Assembly (NCBI GenBank): GCA_028291365.1
Contig: JAQGIE010000267.1
Span: 1-32,707 of the forward strand
Origin: Rhodospirillales bacterium
GTDB lineage: Bacteria; Pseudomonadota; Alphaproteobacteria; BOG-932; Roseiterribacteraceae
Length of the DNA stretch: 32,707 bases
Direction: 5' to 3'
This document shows, piece after piece, positions 17,938-25,149 of this stretch. A model generated the notes under the pieces. The model was not told the origin of the DNA. It searched no databases and worked only from the letters and a program-made list of their open reading frames with translations. Every line of letters begins with the position of its first letter. Position 1 is the stretch's first letter. The translations under genes were made by a program, and so were the position numbers.

Positions 17938-18491
17938 GTTTGCATCCGGCGTTTGACAAGATGCGCGATCGCACGCTTCAGATGGACGCGCACGGTCGCG
18001 ACATCGATCCCCAGCCGTTTTGCGATCTCGGCGTGGCTGATGCCTTCGAGGCGCGCCAGCATGAGCACGTCGCGGCGCATCGGATCCATCAAGGTTAGTT
18101 CTTCCTGTAGAACCCGCAGCTCGTCGCGCTGCGCCAGCACCATTTCGGGCGAGGGCTGCCACGCGTCGGCGAGATCGATCGCTGCTTCGATGGGCACGTC
18201 TTCTCTGGCTCTGCGCAACGTCGCCCTGCGCCGATACGAGTCCTTCAGAAGGTTAGACGCGGTTTGCAGAAGAAATGCCCGCATGTTCGAAATTCTCTCG
18301 ACCCCGGTCGAGGCGATGACGCGCGCGAACACCTCCTGCACGTAATCGTCGGTATCGACGTCGTTGCGGAGTCGCCGCCGGAAGAAGGCGCGCAATTCCG
18401 AGGTTTCGGCCAGCAGCCGACGTTCCGGCTCCTGTTCGAGCAGGTCCTTGTCGCCGACGGTGGGCGTGCGGGGTGGGCGCATCGTCGGCAC
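17934..18491 (-). CDS. FecI-like ECF RNA polymerase sigma factor
   Basis: 185-residue extracytoplasmic-function sigma factor. Region 2 is at about 28-95 (LRAFFRRRLRNDVDTDDYVQEVFARV, NMRAFLLQTASNLLKDSYRRR). Region 4 is at about 125-178 (LTLMDPMRRDVLMLARLEGISHAEIAKRLGIDVATVRVHLKRA), a clear helix-turn-helix. GTG at 18489-18491 and ATG at 18480-18482 are both possible starts, differing by three residues; neither has a strong ribosome site. First gene of the series sigma, FecR, receptor, S9, S10, and divergent from the PLP enzyme gene. FecI-type sigma factors usually drive their own receptor operon and become active when receptor substrate is sensed. Confidence 0.94.
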   Translation of the reverse strand: MPTMRPPRTPTVGDKDLLEQEPERRLLAETSELRAFFRRRLRNDVDTDDYVQEVFARVIASTGVERISNMRAFLLQTASNLLKDSYRRRATLRRAREDVPIEAAIDLADAWQPSPEMVLAQRDELRVLQEELTLMDPMRRDVLMLARLEGISHAEIAKRLGIDVATVRVHLKRAIAHLVKRRMQT

Positions 18492-18555
18492 GATCCGCGC
18501 CAGTGCCGCAGAAGGTCAAGTTTTCCAACGCCGAAAACACACTGGATTCTTTGCC

Positions 18556-18571
18556 GCAAAAACTTTTTTGC
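18556..18571. promoter_or_regulatory. Perfect inverted repeat in the sigma / PLP-enzyme divergent promoter region
   Basis: GCAAAAA-CT-TTTTTGC has 7-base arms and a 2-base spacer, inside the AT-richer 119-base gap between the divergent genes. It does not match the Fur, RirA or Irr consensus I know. It could be a regulator site or part of a promoter; I cannot decide which. Confidence 0.35.
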
Positions 18572-18610
18572 ACGCCTGGCAATTCGCCCGTGATTGCGCG
18601 TCTACCGCAG

Positions 18611-19846
18611 ATGGCCCTTCCACGCGCTCTCCGGCGACGCCGCGTCCTGCAACTGGCGGCCGCGCTGCCGCTCACTGCCGCACTTCCGGCCCGATCCGCG
18701 TCGAGCGTGCCGATCCGACTGCCCGACAAGGCAAGCTTCTCGTTCGATGGGACGCACCTGAACGCGGCCTATGCGCACCCGTTGTGTACCCGCACAGCCG
18801 AAGCGGCGGCTGCATTTCTCCACAGCCGCGCCCACGATCCCGACCGCAACTGGCCGGTCGACAATCCGCGCGACGCTGCGGTGGCGTTGTTCGCCAAGCT
18901 GATCAACGCCGACGCGCACGACGTCGCGGTCGTGCCCAGCACCCTGATCGGCGAGAACCTGATCGCGTCGGCGCTGGGGCTCGGCGCTGATGCGGGCGTG
19001 GTGACCGATCCGTTCCACTACGACGCGTCCCTGGTTCTGTATGGCGAGTTGCACAAGCGGGGCATGCCGCTGGAACTGGTGACGCCGCGCGACAACCGCA
19101 TCGATCTTGCCGATCTCGACGCAGCGATTAGGGCCGATACGCGGCTGGTCGCGATTTCACTCGTGTCGAGCGACACCGGCTATCTCCACGACCTGCATGC
19201 CGTCTGCGAGATCGCGCATCGCAAAGGAGCGATGGTCTATGCTGACGTCATTCAAGCGGCGGGTGCCGTGTCGATCGACGTCAAGGCGGCCGGTGTCGAT
19301 TTCTGCTGTGCCGGGACCTACAAATGGCTGATGGGCGAGTTCGGAACGGCGTTTCTGTACGTGCGCCCCGATCGTCTGCGCGATCTGAAACGCGTGCAGT
19401 TCGGCTGGCGTTCGACAGCGAGGCATCACAAGCATTTCTTGCCCTTCGACGAGCCTGGCCCGTTGATCGGCGACTGGGAGCTTGGCAACGATGCGGCCAG
19501 CCGGTTCGAAGTCAGCACGCCGAGTTGGGTTGCGTTGGCGGCCGTCGCGGGCTCGCTGTCCTACATTCACGAGATTGGCGTCGGCGCGATCGCGCGCCAC
19601 CGCGCGCCGCTGTTGCAGCGGCTGCAGGACGACCTCCCCAAACACGGTTTCCTGCCGCTGACATCGCGATCCGCGCAGGGACCGTATGTGGTGTTCGCGT
19701 ATGAAGGCGTACGCGCCCGCTTCGGCAAAGCGCTCAGCGACGCGAAAATATATACGACGATCTATCGCAACAAGATCCGCATCGCGCCGTCGGTCCATAG
19801 CGACATGCATGATATCGAGCGTCTGCTGCAGGTCCTGTCCGCGTAG
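18611..19846 (+). CDS. Tat-exported PLP-dependent enzyme, class V aminotransferase / isopenicillin-N-epimerase fold (PvdN-like)
   Basis: 411-residue fold-type I PLP enzyme. The N-terminus has a twin-arginine signal (RRRRVLQL followed by a weakly hydrophobic stretch to ALPARSA, about residues 8-30), so it is folded with its cofactor and then exported. PLP-binding residues are visible: Asp212 in VYADVIQAAG with Gln215, and the Schiff-base Lys238 in CAGTYKWLMG. The start at 18611 was chosen because it opens the Tat signal; in-frame GTG and earlier starts lack a ribosome site and would lengthen the n-region. Known relatives include isopenicillin-N epimerase-like proteins and the periplasmic pyoverdine-tailoring enzyme PvdN, which has the same fold and export route. 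Divergent from the sigma gene, suggesting a role with the receptor system. Reaction unknown. Confidence 0.87.
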   Translation: MALPRALRRRRVLQLAAALPLTAALPARSASSVPIRLPDKASFSFDGTHLNAAYAHPLCTRTAEAAAAFLHSRAHDPDRNWPVDNPRDAAVALFAKLINADAHDVAVVPSTLIGENLIASALGLGADAGVVTDPFHYDASLVLYGELHKRGMPLELVTPRDNRIDLADLDAAIRADTRLVAISLVSSDTGYLHDLHAVCEIAHRKGAMVYADVIQAAGAVSIDVKAAGVDFCCAGTYKWLMGEFGTAFLYVRPDRLRDLKRVQFGWRSTARHHKHFLPFDEPGPLIGDWELGNDAASRFEVSTPSWVALAAVAGSLSYIHEIGVGAIARHRAPLLQRLQDDLPKHGFLPLTSRSAQGPYVVFAYEGVRARFGKALSDAKIYTTIYRNKIRIAPSVHSDMHDIERLLQVLSA

Positions 19847-19879
19847 CGCGGCCGGGCCAGCATCTCGGCCGGCGAGATC

Positions 19880-20377
19880 ATGATGATACCCAGCCGCCCG
19901 GGGTCGTTCGTCCCCTTTCTCGCTGCCGCAGCGGGCCAGGTGCCGGAAGCAGATGGCGGCAGACAGCCTGCCGACGACGTGCTCGCATCGCACGCGCATC
20001 CGCTCTTCACGGTTGCCCAGGCGCCGGTCCTGGACATCGTGCGCTTGCGGCTCATGGCTGGCGATGTCGTCGACCGCGAGTTCCTCATGCAACTCGCTGC
20101 CGCCTTCCGCGAGGACTGCGAGCGCTCGCTGGAGGTGATGGCGCGCGCACTCGCCGACCAGAATAGCGCCCAGTTCTGGGAGGCGGCGCACGCCTTGAGC
20201 TCGGCTGCGGTGCAGACCGGCGCGATGCGACTGTCGGCCTACATACGCGGCGCGGGCCAGGACACGACGGATTTCCCGGCGGATGCCGCTGAATTGTTGC
20301 GACAAGCGCGAGCGGAAATGTTCGCCGCCTTGCGCGCGGTCGACGATGTCCGCGACGAACGGACCGGCACCGCATAA
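19880..20377 (+). CDS. Hpt-domain-like (histidine phosphotransfer) protein
   Basis: 165-residue soluble protein. Its C-terminal half (about 52-155) is a helical bundle resembling a histidine phosphotransfer domain: DREFLMQLAAAFREDCERSLEVMARAL, then FWEAAHALSSAAVQTGAMRLSAY, matching the Hpt pattern AHxLKGxxxxxGAxxL with phospho-acceptor candidate His104. The usual Lys after HxL is Ser here (Ser107). The first 45 residues are low-complexity and match nothing I recognise. It starts 33 bases after the PLP enzyme gene and is probably co-transcribed, although no sensor kinase or response regulator is present in the window. ATG at 19880 or 19883; the ribosome site is weak. Confidence 0.7.
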   Translation: MMIPSRPGSFVPFLAAAAGQVPEADGGRQPADDVLASHAHPLFTVAQAPVLDIVRLRLMAGDVVDREFLMQLAAAFREDCERSLEVMARALADQNSAQFWEAAHALSSAAVQTGAMRLSAYIRGAGQDTTDFPADAAELLRQARAEMFAALRAVDDVRDERTGTA

Positions 20378-20711
20378 GCCTGCGAACCGCCGTCGCTGAC
20401 GCGTAGGGATCGTTCCCATGCGAGCAAGTTGTTCGCCACCAAGATCCCAAACGATCTCGGCCCAGACGTCGTGGTCCGCGATGACGCGCCGGCGACGCAA
20501 TGCGCAAGCTTGCTTGGCGCAGACTTGCGCACGAATGGCCGCAAGTTGTCGCGCTGGTACGTACCCGTTGTCGTGTCTGCTTACACTGTACGCAGGGCTT
20601 TTTCGCACCACAAAAAAAGCGCGAACGTTCGCAGTCGCCTAGCCGACTGGCCGCGGTCTTGCCTGGAAAACGGCTAAAGGCAAAATCCGCGAACATTGGG
20701 GAGGAACGACG
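20378..20711. other. 334-base intergenic region upstream of the PEP-CTERM gene
   Basis: No credible gene on either strand; a minus-strand frame here belongs to shadows of flanking genes. The stretch contains the 10-base palindrome GGTACGTACC (20556-20565), a GTGT-N6-ACAC element (20573-20586), a sigma54-like promoter (20647-20663) and a GGGGAGGA ribosome site ending about 7 bases before the ATG at 20712. I see no clear terminator after the Hpt gene. Confidence 0.6.
20647..20663 (+). promoter_or_regulatory. Sigma54-like -24/-12 promoter for the PEP-CTERM gene
   Basis: CTGGCCGCGGTCTTGCC carries the invariant GG (20649-20650) and GC (20661-20662) at the exact sigma54 spacing of ten bases, with a TTGC -12 block. 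The inner CACG of the consensus is not matched. It would start transcription near 20674, leaving a leader of about 38 bases. RpoN control of PEP-CTERM genes is known in other proteobacteria. Confidence 0.45.
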
Positions 20712-21992
20712 ATGTTGCGCTTGTATGCGTGCGGCAAGGTCGCTGGCTTGAACGCACTTTTGTTGACCACCGTCGGTCTCTGCCTGGGCGCACGCCCGGC
20801 GGTCGCGGCGCCGCTCTACGAGTTCGTCACCACCATCCCGATTCCAGTCGCGAGCAGCAATTCGGCCGGGACCTTTACGGGATATGACCTGAGCACGTTC
20901 GACCCGAAAACGCAGCTCTATTACCTGACCGATCGATCGAACAACGGCATCGACGTCTTCACGTCCAAGACCAACAGTTTCGTCGAGCGGATCGGCTCCG
21001 GCCTGTTCGCCGGTGCGACGCCAAGCAACGACAATGCCGGCCCGAACGGGATCGCGCTGGCCGACGTCGCCGGCGGCAAGCTGTTGGTCGTCGGTGATGG
21101 GCCGAGCACGTTCAAGACCTTCACCCTCATGCCCGACGGCCTCACCGTCGTGGGCACGCCGCGCACGACGTCCACGGCCCTGCCTGGCACGCCGACGCCG
21201 CCGAACCGCGTGGACGGCGTCGCCTTTGCGCCGACCACCAACAAGATCCTGGCCGCGAACAACGCCTCCAATCCCGGATTCGTCACGCTCACCGACAACA
21301 CGACGGGCACCGTCACCCGCTTGATCAAGCTCGACGGCACCGGCGGCTTCCCGAACGTCAACGGCGACGGAGTCGAGGCGACGATCTTCAACACGACGCG
21401 CGGAAGCTTTTTCGTCGCCGTCCCGAAATTCAACGGCGTCGGCGCCGGCGGCGTGATCGAATTGAGCGCGTCCAACGGCGACCTGCTGCACACCTACGAC
21501 TTCAATGCGATGGGCCTGTCCGGCGGCTGCGGCCCGACCGGCATGGCGCAAGGGCTGGGTGCAGCAATGGTGGTGGCGTGCGGCGACAGTCCCACCCAGA
21601 CGATCGTGCTCGATCCGACCGGCGCCGGGACGATCAAGTCTGTTCCGCAAGTGAGCGGCGGCGATCAGGTCGCCTTCGATCCGAAGCGAAACGTGTTTCT
21701 GGAAGCGGCGCGATTCCAGCCGGGCGGTCCGGTGCTGGGAATCTTCGACGGCGCCACCACCAGCTTCCTCCAGACGCTGCCGATCACGTTCAATGATCAT
21801 TCCGTTGCCGTCGATCCGATCACCGGCGAGGTCTTCGTGGCCTTCGGTGCGTCGACCGCATCGAACCCGAACGCGTATTGCCCGGCGGGCTGCATCGGCG
21901 TGTTCGCGCCGGTGCCGGAGCCGGGGTCGCTTCCGATCCTCGCGACTGCACTCGCGGCTCTCGCCATGATCGCGCTGCGGCGCCGCGCCTAG
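20712..21992 (+). CDS. Secreted PEP-CTERM-anchored protein, probable beta-propeller
   Basis: 426-residue exported protein. The signal peptide at about 1-33 ends ARPAVAA. The body is rich in repeated strand-like segments with Asp/Asn-Gly turns, such as YDLSTFDPKTQLYYLTDRSNNGIDVF, VAFAPTTNKILAANN and VAFDPKRNVFLEAARF, which suggests a YncE/NHL-like beta-propeller. The C-terminus is a textbook PEP-CTERM sorting signal: VPEPGS at about 401-406, a hydrophobic helix, then RRRA. Such proteins are processed by an exosortase, which is not in this window. Strong ribosome site (GGGGAGGA). Flanked by convergent ggt and followed directly by palindromic repeats. No obvious link to the biosynthetic genes; function unknown. 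Confidence 0.85.
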   Translation: MLRLYACGKVAGLNALLLTTVGLCLGARPAVAAPLYEFVTTIPIPVASSNSAGTFTGYDLSTFDPKTQLYYLTDRSNNGIDVFTSKTNSFVERIGSGLFAGATPSNDNAGPNGIALADVAGGKLLVVGDGPSTFKTFTLMPDGLTVVGTPRTTSTALPGTPTPPNRVDGVAFAPTTNKILAANNASNPGFVTLTDNTTGTVTRLIKLDGTGGFPNVNGDGVEATIFNTTRGSFFVAVPKFNGVGAGGVIELSASNGDLLHTYDFNAMGLSGGCGPTGMAQGLGAAMVVACGDSPTQTIVLDPTGAGTIKSVPQVSGGDQVAFDPKRNVFLEAARFQPGGPVLGIFDGATTSFLQTLPITFNDHSVAVDPITGEVFVAFGASTASNPNAYCPAGCIGVFAPVPEPGSLPILATALAALAMIALRRRA

Positions 21993-22039
21993 CGCGTTTT
22001 CCCGCGAAGTGGGTACCGGTTCGCGGAGGGAAAACGCGC
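21992..22039. repeat. Palindromic intergenic element (RIME-like), can act as a bidirectional terminator
   Basis: Outer arms GCGCGTTTTCCC (21992-22003) and GGGAAAACGCGC (22028-22039) are perfect 12-base inverted repeats. Inside them lie GCGAA/TTCGC (22004-22008/22020-22024) around a GGTACC core. It begins at the last base of the PEP-CTERM stop codon. From memory this arrangement matches highly repeated palindromic elements in Rhizobiales-type genomes. Confidence 0.7.
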
Positions 22040-22054
22040 CGCATCAAAAAGCTA

Positions 22055-22094
22055 GAGAGCATGACCCGATCCAATTTGATCGGGCCATGCTCTC
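22055..22094. repeat. Second palindromic intergenic element, 40 bp
   Basis: GAGAGCATG (22055-22063) pairs perfectly with CATGCTCTC (22086-22094), and CCCGATC (22065-22071) with GATCGGG (22078-22084) around an AATTT-containing loop. Only one base pair in the stem is mismatched. It sits 15 bases from the first palindrome and between convergent genes, so a hairpin terminator role for both sides is plausible. Confidence 0.7.
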
Positions 22095-22175
22095 ACGAGC
22101 TTGGCGCAGGGACGGGGCTCACCTCCCGTCCCTCGCGCGCTTGCTTGTCTATGGAACCGACGCTTTAGCCGCGGC

Positions 22176-23891
22176 TCAATGCGTCGCCACCGCGCCGGAG
22201 CCCATCTGCGCCGCCGCGTCGCCGTCCTTGCGCGGGTCCGAAGCGCCGTAATTCACCTTGGCGGCGAAGTCGCGCTGCACCGCCTGGCCGCCGCCCATCA
22301 CGGCGGGCGAGAAGGCGCCGCGCAGCTTGACGTCATGGCCGAGCCGGGTGAGTTCGGCGCGCACCTCGGCCGGGACGCGGTCTTCGATCTGCACGTCGCA
22401 GCCGGCGAAGGTCTCTTTGGAGAAGCGCGCCGCCTCCATCGCGGCCTGGATGTTCATGCCGAAATCGACGACGTTCGACACGAACTGCGCGTGCGCCTGG
22501 CTCTGGTTCCAGCCGCCCATGATGCCGAAGGCGATGCGCGTGTCGCCCTTGGCGAGAAAGCCCGGAATGATCGTGTGCACGGGCCGTTTGCGGCCGGCCA
22601 GGACGTTGGGGTCCTTGTCGTCGAGCGTGAACAGCCCGCCGCGATTCTGCAGCGCGAAGCCGCCGCCGTCGACGACCACGCCCGAACCGAATCCCAGGCT
22701 GACATAGTTGCTCTGGATCAGCGACACCATGTTGCCGTCGCGGTCGACGGTGCTGAGATAGATCGTGTCGGCGCCGACGCCCGGCGGCTTGGCGAAGCGA
22801 ACGTCGCAATTCGCCTTGTCGGAAGCGATCTGGGTCGCGCGCTGCTGCGCAAACTGTTTCGAGATCAGCCCCTCGGTCGGAATCTTGGCAAAGCGCGGGT
22901 CGGCGTCGTAGCGCAGCATGTCGGCATAGGCGAGCTTCTTCGCCTCGATCATCGCGTGCAGCGCGCGCGCCGAATTGTGCCCGTACGAAGCGATCGGGAA
23001 AGTCTCCAGGATGTTGAGCATTTCGAGCGCCGCGATGCCCTGGCCGTTGGGCGGCAGTTCGGTGACGGTCCAGCCGCGATAGAGCGTCGAGACCGGCTCG
23101 GCGAACTCGCCGCGATAGTCGGCGAGATCGGCGGCCACCATGGTGCCGCCCTTCGCCGCCGAGCTTTTCAGGATGCGTTGCGCGATCTCGCCTTTGTAGA
23201 ACGCGTCGCGGCCGTGCTGCGCCAACTGGCGATAGCTCCAGGCGAGGTCGGGATTGCGGAACAGCTCGCCGAGCCTGGGCGCGTGATCGCCGCCGATCAG
23301 GTAGGTGCGCGCCGCGACCGGGTCTTCGCGCAACGTCGAAACACTGCCGCGCCACAATCCTTCGACGACCTCGCCCGGGAAGATGCCTTCCTCGGCCGCC
23401 GCGATGCTGGGCGCCAGCACCTCGGCCAGAGTCTTGCTGCCGAAGCGCGCCAGCATCTGGTCCCACGCGTCGACCGTGCCGGGTACGGTGACCGAATGGA
23501 TGCCGCGCTTCGGCATCTTGTCGATCCCGTGCTGCTTGAGGAATTCGGGCGTGAGCGAAGCGGGCGCCCAGCCCGATCCGTTGAAGCCGTACAGCTTGCC
23601 GCTCTTGGCCTCGTAGATGATGGCGAAGAGGTCGCCGCCGATGCCGTTGCTCATCGGCGCGGTGAGCCCCATCGCCGCGTTGGCGGCCACCGCCGCGTCG
23701 ACCGCGTTGCCGCCCTGTTCGAGGATCTGCACCGCGATGCGCGAGGCGAGCGGATGTTCGCTGGCGGCGACACCGTATTGCGAAATCACCATCGAGCGCG
23801 CCTGCGACCGGTCCTGCGCGCCGGCATCCTGCGCCGAGGCCGGCCCGATTGCGCAACACGCCACGATCAAAGCTGCCAGGATCCGTTTCAT
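22176..23891 (-). CDS. ggt: Gamma-glutamyltransferase, exported (Ntn-hydrolase proenzyme)
   Basis: 571-residue periplasmic enzyme that cleaves or transfers gamma-glutamyl groups. It has a signal peptide (MKRILAALIVACCAIGPASAQ), a large-subunit motif MGLTAPMSNGIGGDLFAI and substrate residues in LPPNGQGIAALEML. The autoprocessing site is GADTIYLSTVDRDGN, with the predicted nucleophile Thr376 becoming the N-terminus of the small subunit. The gene points the same way as the biosynthetic operon, 109 bases after the SPFH gene, and may be its last member or an independent glutathione-recycling gene. If linked, it could trim or acyl-transfer a glutamyl group on the exported product (inference). The chain is slightly nearer the cephalosporin-acylase-like branch in wording, but I cannot place it firmly. 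Confidence 0.9.
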   Translation of the reverse strand: MKRILAALIVACCAIGPASAQDAGAQDRSQARSMVISQYGVAASEHPLASRIAVQILEQGGNAVDAAVAANAAMGLTAPMSNGIGGDLFAIIYEAKSGKLYGFNGSGWAPASLTPEFLKQHGIDKMPKRGIHSVTVPGTVDAWDQMLARFGSKTLAEVLAPSIAAAEEGIFPGEVVEGLWRGSVSTLREDPVAARTYLIGGDHAPRLGELFRNPDLAWSYRQLAQHGRDAFYKGEIAQRILKSSAAKGGTMVAADLADYRGEFAEPVSTLYRGWTVTELPPNGQGIAALEMLNILETFPIASYGHNSARALHAMIEAKKLAYADMLRYDADPRFAKIPTEGLISKQFAQQRATQIASDKANCDVRFAKPPGVGADTIYLSTVDRDGNMVSLIQSNYVSLGFGSGVVVDGGGFALQNRGGLFTLDDKDPNVLAGRKRPVHTIIPGFLAKGDTRIAFGIMGGWNQSQAHAQFVSNVVDFGMNIQAAMEAARFSKETFAGCDVQIEDRVPAEVRAELTRLGHDVKLRGAFSPAVMGGGQAVQRDFAAKVNYGASDPRKDGDAAAQMGSGAVATH

Positions 23892-24000
23892 CGCGCCCTC
23901 GCCGACATGGTCGGGACGCAGCAGATCATGGCCGGCCGGCCGGGCTCAAGCGTCGCTCCGTCGCACAAATTCACGAACGCGCGCCGCTATTCGCCTTCGA

Positions 24001-25149
24001 TCAGGGACGCTGCTCCGGTGGTCTGGGCGCCGGCGTCGCTGCGGCGGCCGGCGTCGCAACGGGCGGGGTCGGTTCGGCGGCGCTCGGTGACAACGGCGTC
24101 TGCGCCTTCTGCGCCGGCGCAGCTTCCTTGCTGGGCAGAACCGCGTTGGTCGATCTGGGCGACTGGGTTTTGACCGTTGCGCGCGGCACGACACCGCTGG
24201 GCGCGGCGGCGACCTCCGGTTTTTCGGCCGGCTTGTCAGCGGGCGGCGATTGCACGCCGGTGTCGTTGCCGAGAATCAGCGGCATGCCATGCTCGCCCGA
24301 TCCGATCACGACGACCTTGGCGTTGGGCGACTTGGCCAGCTCCAGCGTCGCCTCGATCCCCTTCCAGCGCAGATAGCCTTCGGTGATGCCGTTGGAGATG
24401 ATGTCCTGGAATTCGCGGATGCCCTGCGCCTCGATCTTCTTGCGCTCGGTCTCCTTGGCTTCGCGCAGCAGGCGGAAATCATATTCCTGATTGAGCTGGT
24501 ACTGCTCGTTCTTGCGCTCGACCGCCATTTCGATCGACCTGGGCAGGCGGATGCCGTTGATCAGCACATCCTCCAGCACGACGAACTCCATCTTGTCCGA
24601 CGCCTTCGGATTGAACTTGTGGCGCATGTCGGAACGCGCACGCTCCTGAATGTCGTGCTGCACCCGGTCGCGCGGCAAGCTGTAGATCTGCTCGGGCCGA
24701 TAGAGCGCGAAGATCTCGCGCAAATTGGCGCCGATCACCGGCGAGATCAGCGTGTCGCGATAATCCGGGCCGATATACTGGTGCATGTACCCGACATTGT
24801 CGGCCAGCACCTGATAGCGGTACGAGACCTCGACCGTGATGCCGAGCCCGTCCGATGACAGGACGTGATATTCGACGGTCGCCTGCTGCAGCCGGGCGTC
24901 ATAGATGAACAGCTTGTCCCACGGCCAGGTGATCTGCGTCCCTTCCTCGAGATGCTCGTTGATGACGGTGCCGTGGCCGAAGCGGCGCCAGATCACCGCG
25001 ACATGGCCGGGGTCGACCGTGTGGAAGATCAGCGGCGCGTAATAGACGACGAGGAAGATCGCGAGGAAGACGCCGATCCCGATCTCGAGCGAATAATAAC
25101 CGAGCCAATCGGTCACGCGTTTCCATAGACGACGGATGGTTCGCATCAC
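24001..25149 (-). CDS. SPFH/prohibitin-like (band 7) membrane protein
   Basis: 382-residue protein with one N-terminal transmembrane helix (about 21-43, LEIGIGVFLAIFLVVYYAPLIF). An SPFH/band-7 domain follows at about 45-210 (VDPGHVAVIWRRFG, VEVSYRYQV, IISPVIGANLREI-like segment). Next is a charged coiled-coil stretch (about 215-265, REAKETERKKIEAQGIREFQ) and a Pro/Ala-rich C-terminal tail of about 80 residues that is probably disordered. Family members oligomerise into ring- or cage-like membrane microdomains. It starts with GTG at 25149 (GTGA overlap with the ABC gene) or ATG at 25146 (TGATG). Tight coupling to the exporter suggests a scaffold or chaperone for export, an unusual partner for a peptide ABC transporter. 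Confidence 0.88.
   Translation of the reverse strand: MMRTIRRLWKRVTDWLGYYSLEIGIGVFLAIFLVVYYAPLIFHTVDPGHVAVIWRRFGHGTVINEHLEEGTQITWPWDKLFIYDARLQQATVEYHVLSSDGLGITVEVSYRYQVLADNVGYMHQYIGPDYRDTLISPVIGANLREIFALYRPEQIYSLPRDRVQHDIQERARSDMRHKFNPKASDKMEFVVLEDVLINGIRLPRSIEMAVERKNEQYQLNQEYDFRLLREAKETERKKIEAQGIREFQDIISNGITEGYLRWKGIEATLELAKSPNAKVVVIGSGEHGMPLILGNDTGVQSPPADKPAEKPEVAAAPSGVVPRATVKTQSPRSTNAVLPSKEAAPAQKAQTPLSPSAAEPTPPVATPAAAATPAPRPPEQRP

Noticed and set aside
17938-18162. N-terminal extension of the FecR frame
   Set aside because: It overlaps the sigma-factor gene in another frame; the true start at 17937 couples to the sigma stop.
12104-18491. Complete lasso-peptide biosynthetic cluster
   Set aside because: The receptor, regulators and S9 peptidase fit such loci, but no asparagine-synthetase-like cyclase, transglutaminase-like protease or precursor gene is present in the window.
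20085-21800. Minus-strand open frame of 571 codons
   Set aside because: Antisense to the Hpt-like and PEP-CTERM genes, both of which have proper signals; its translation is a typical Arg/Asp-rich shadow.
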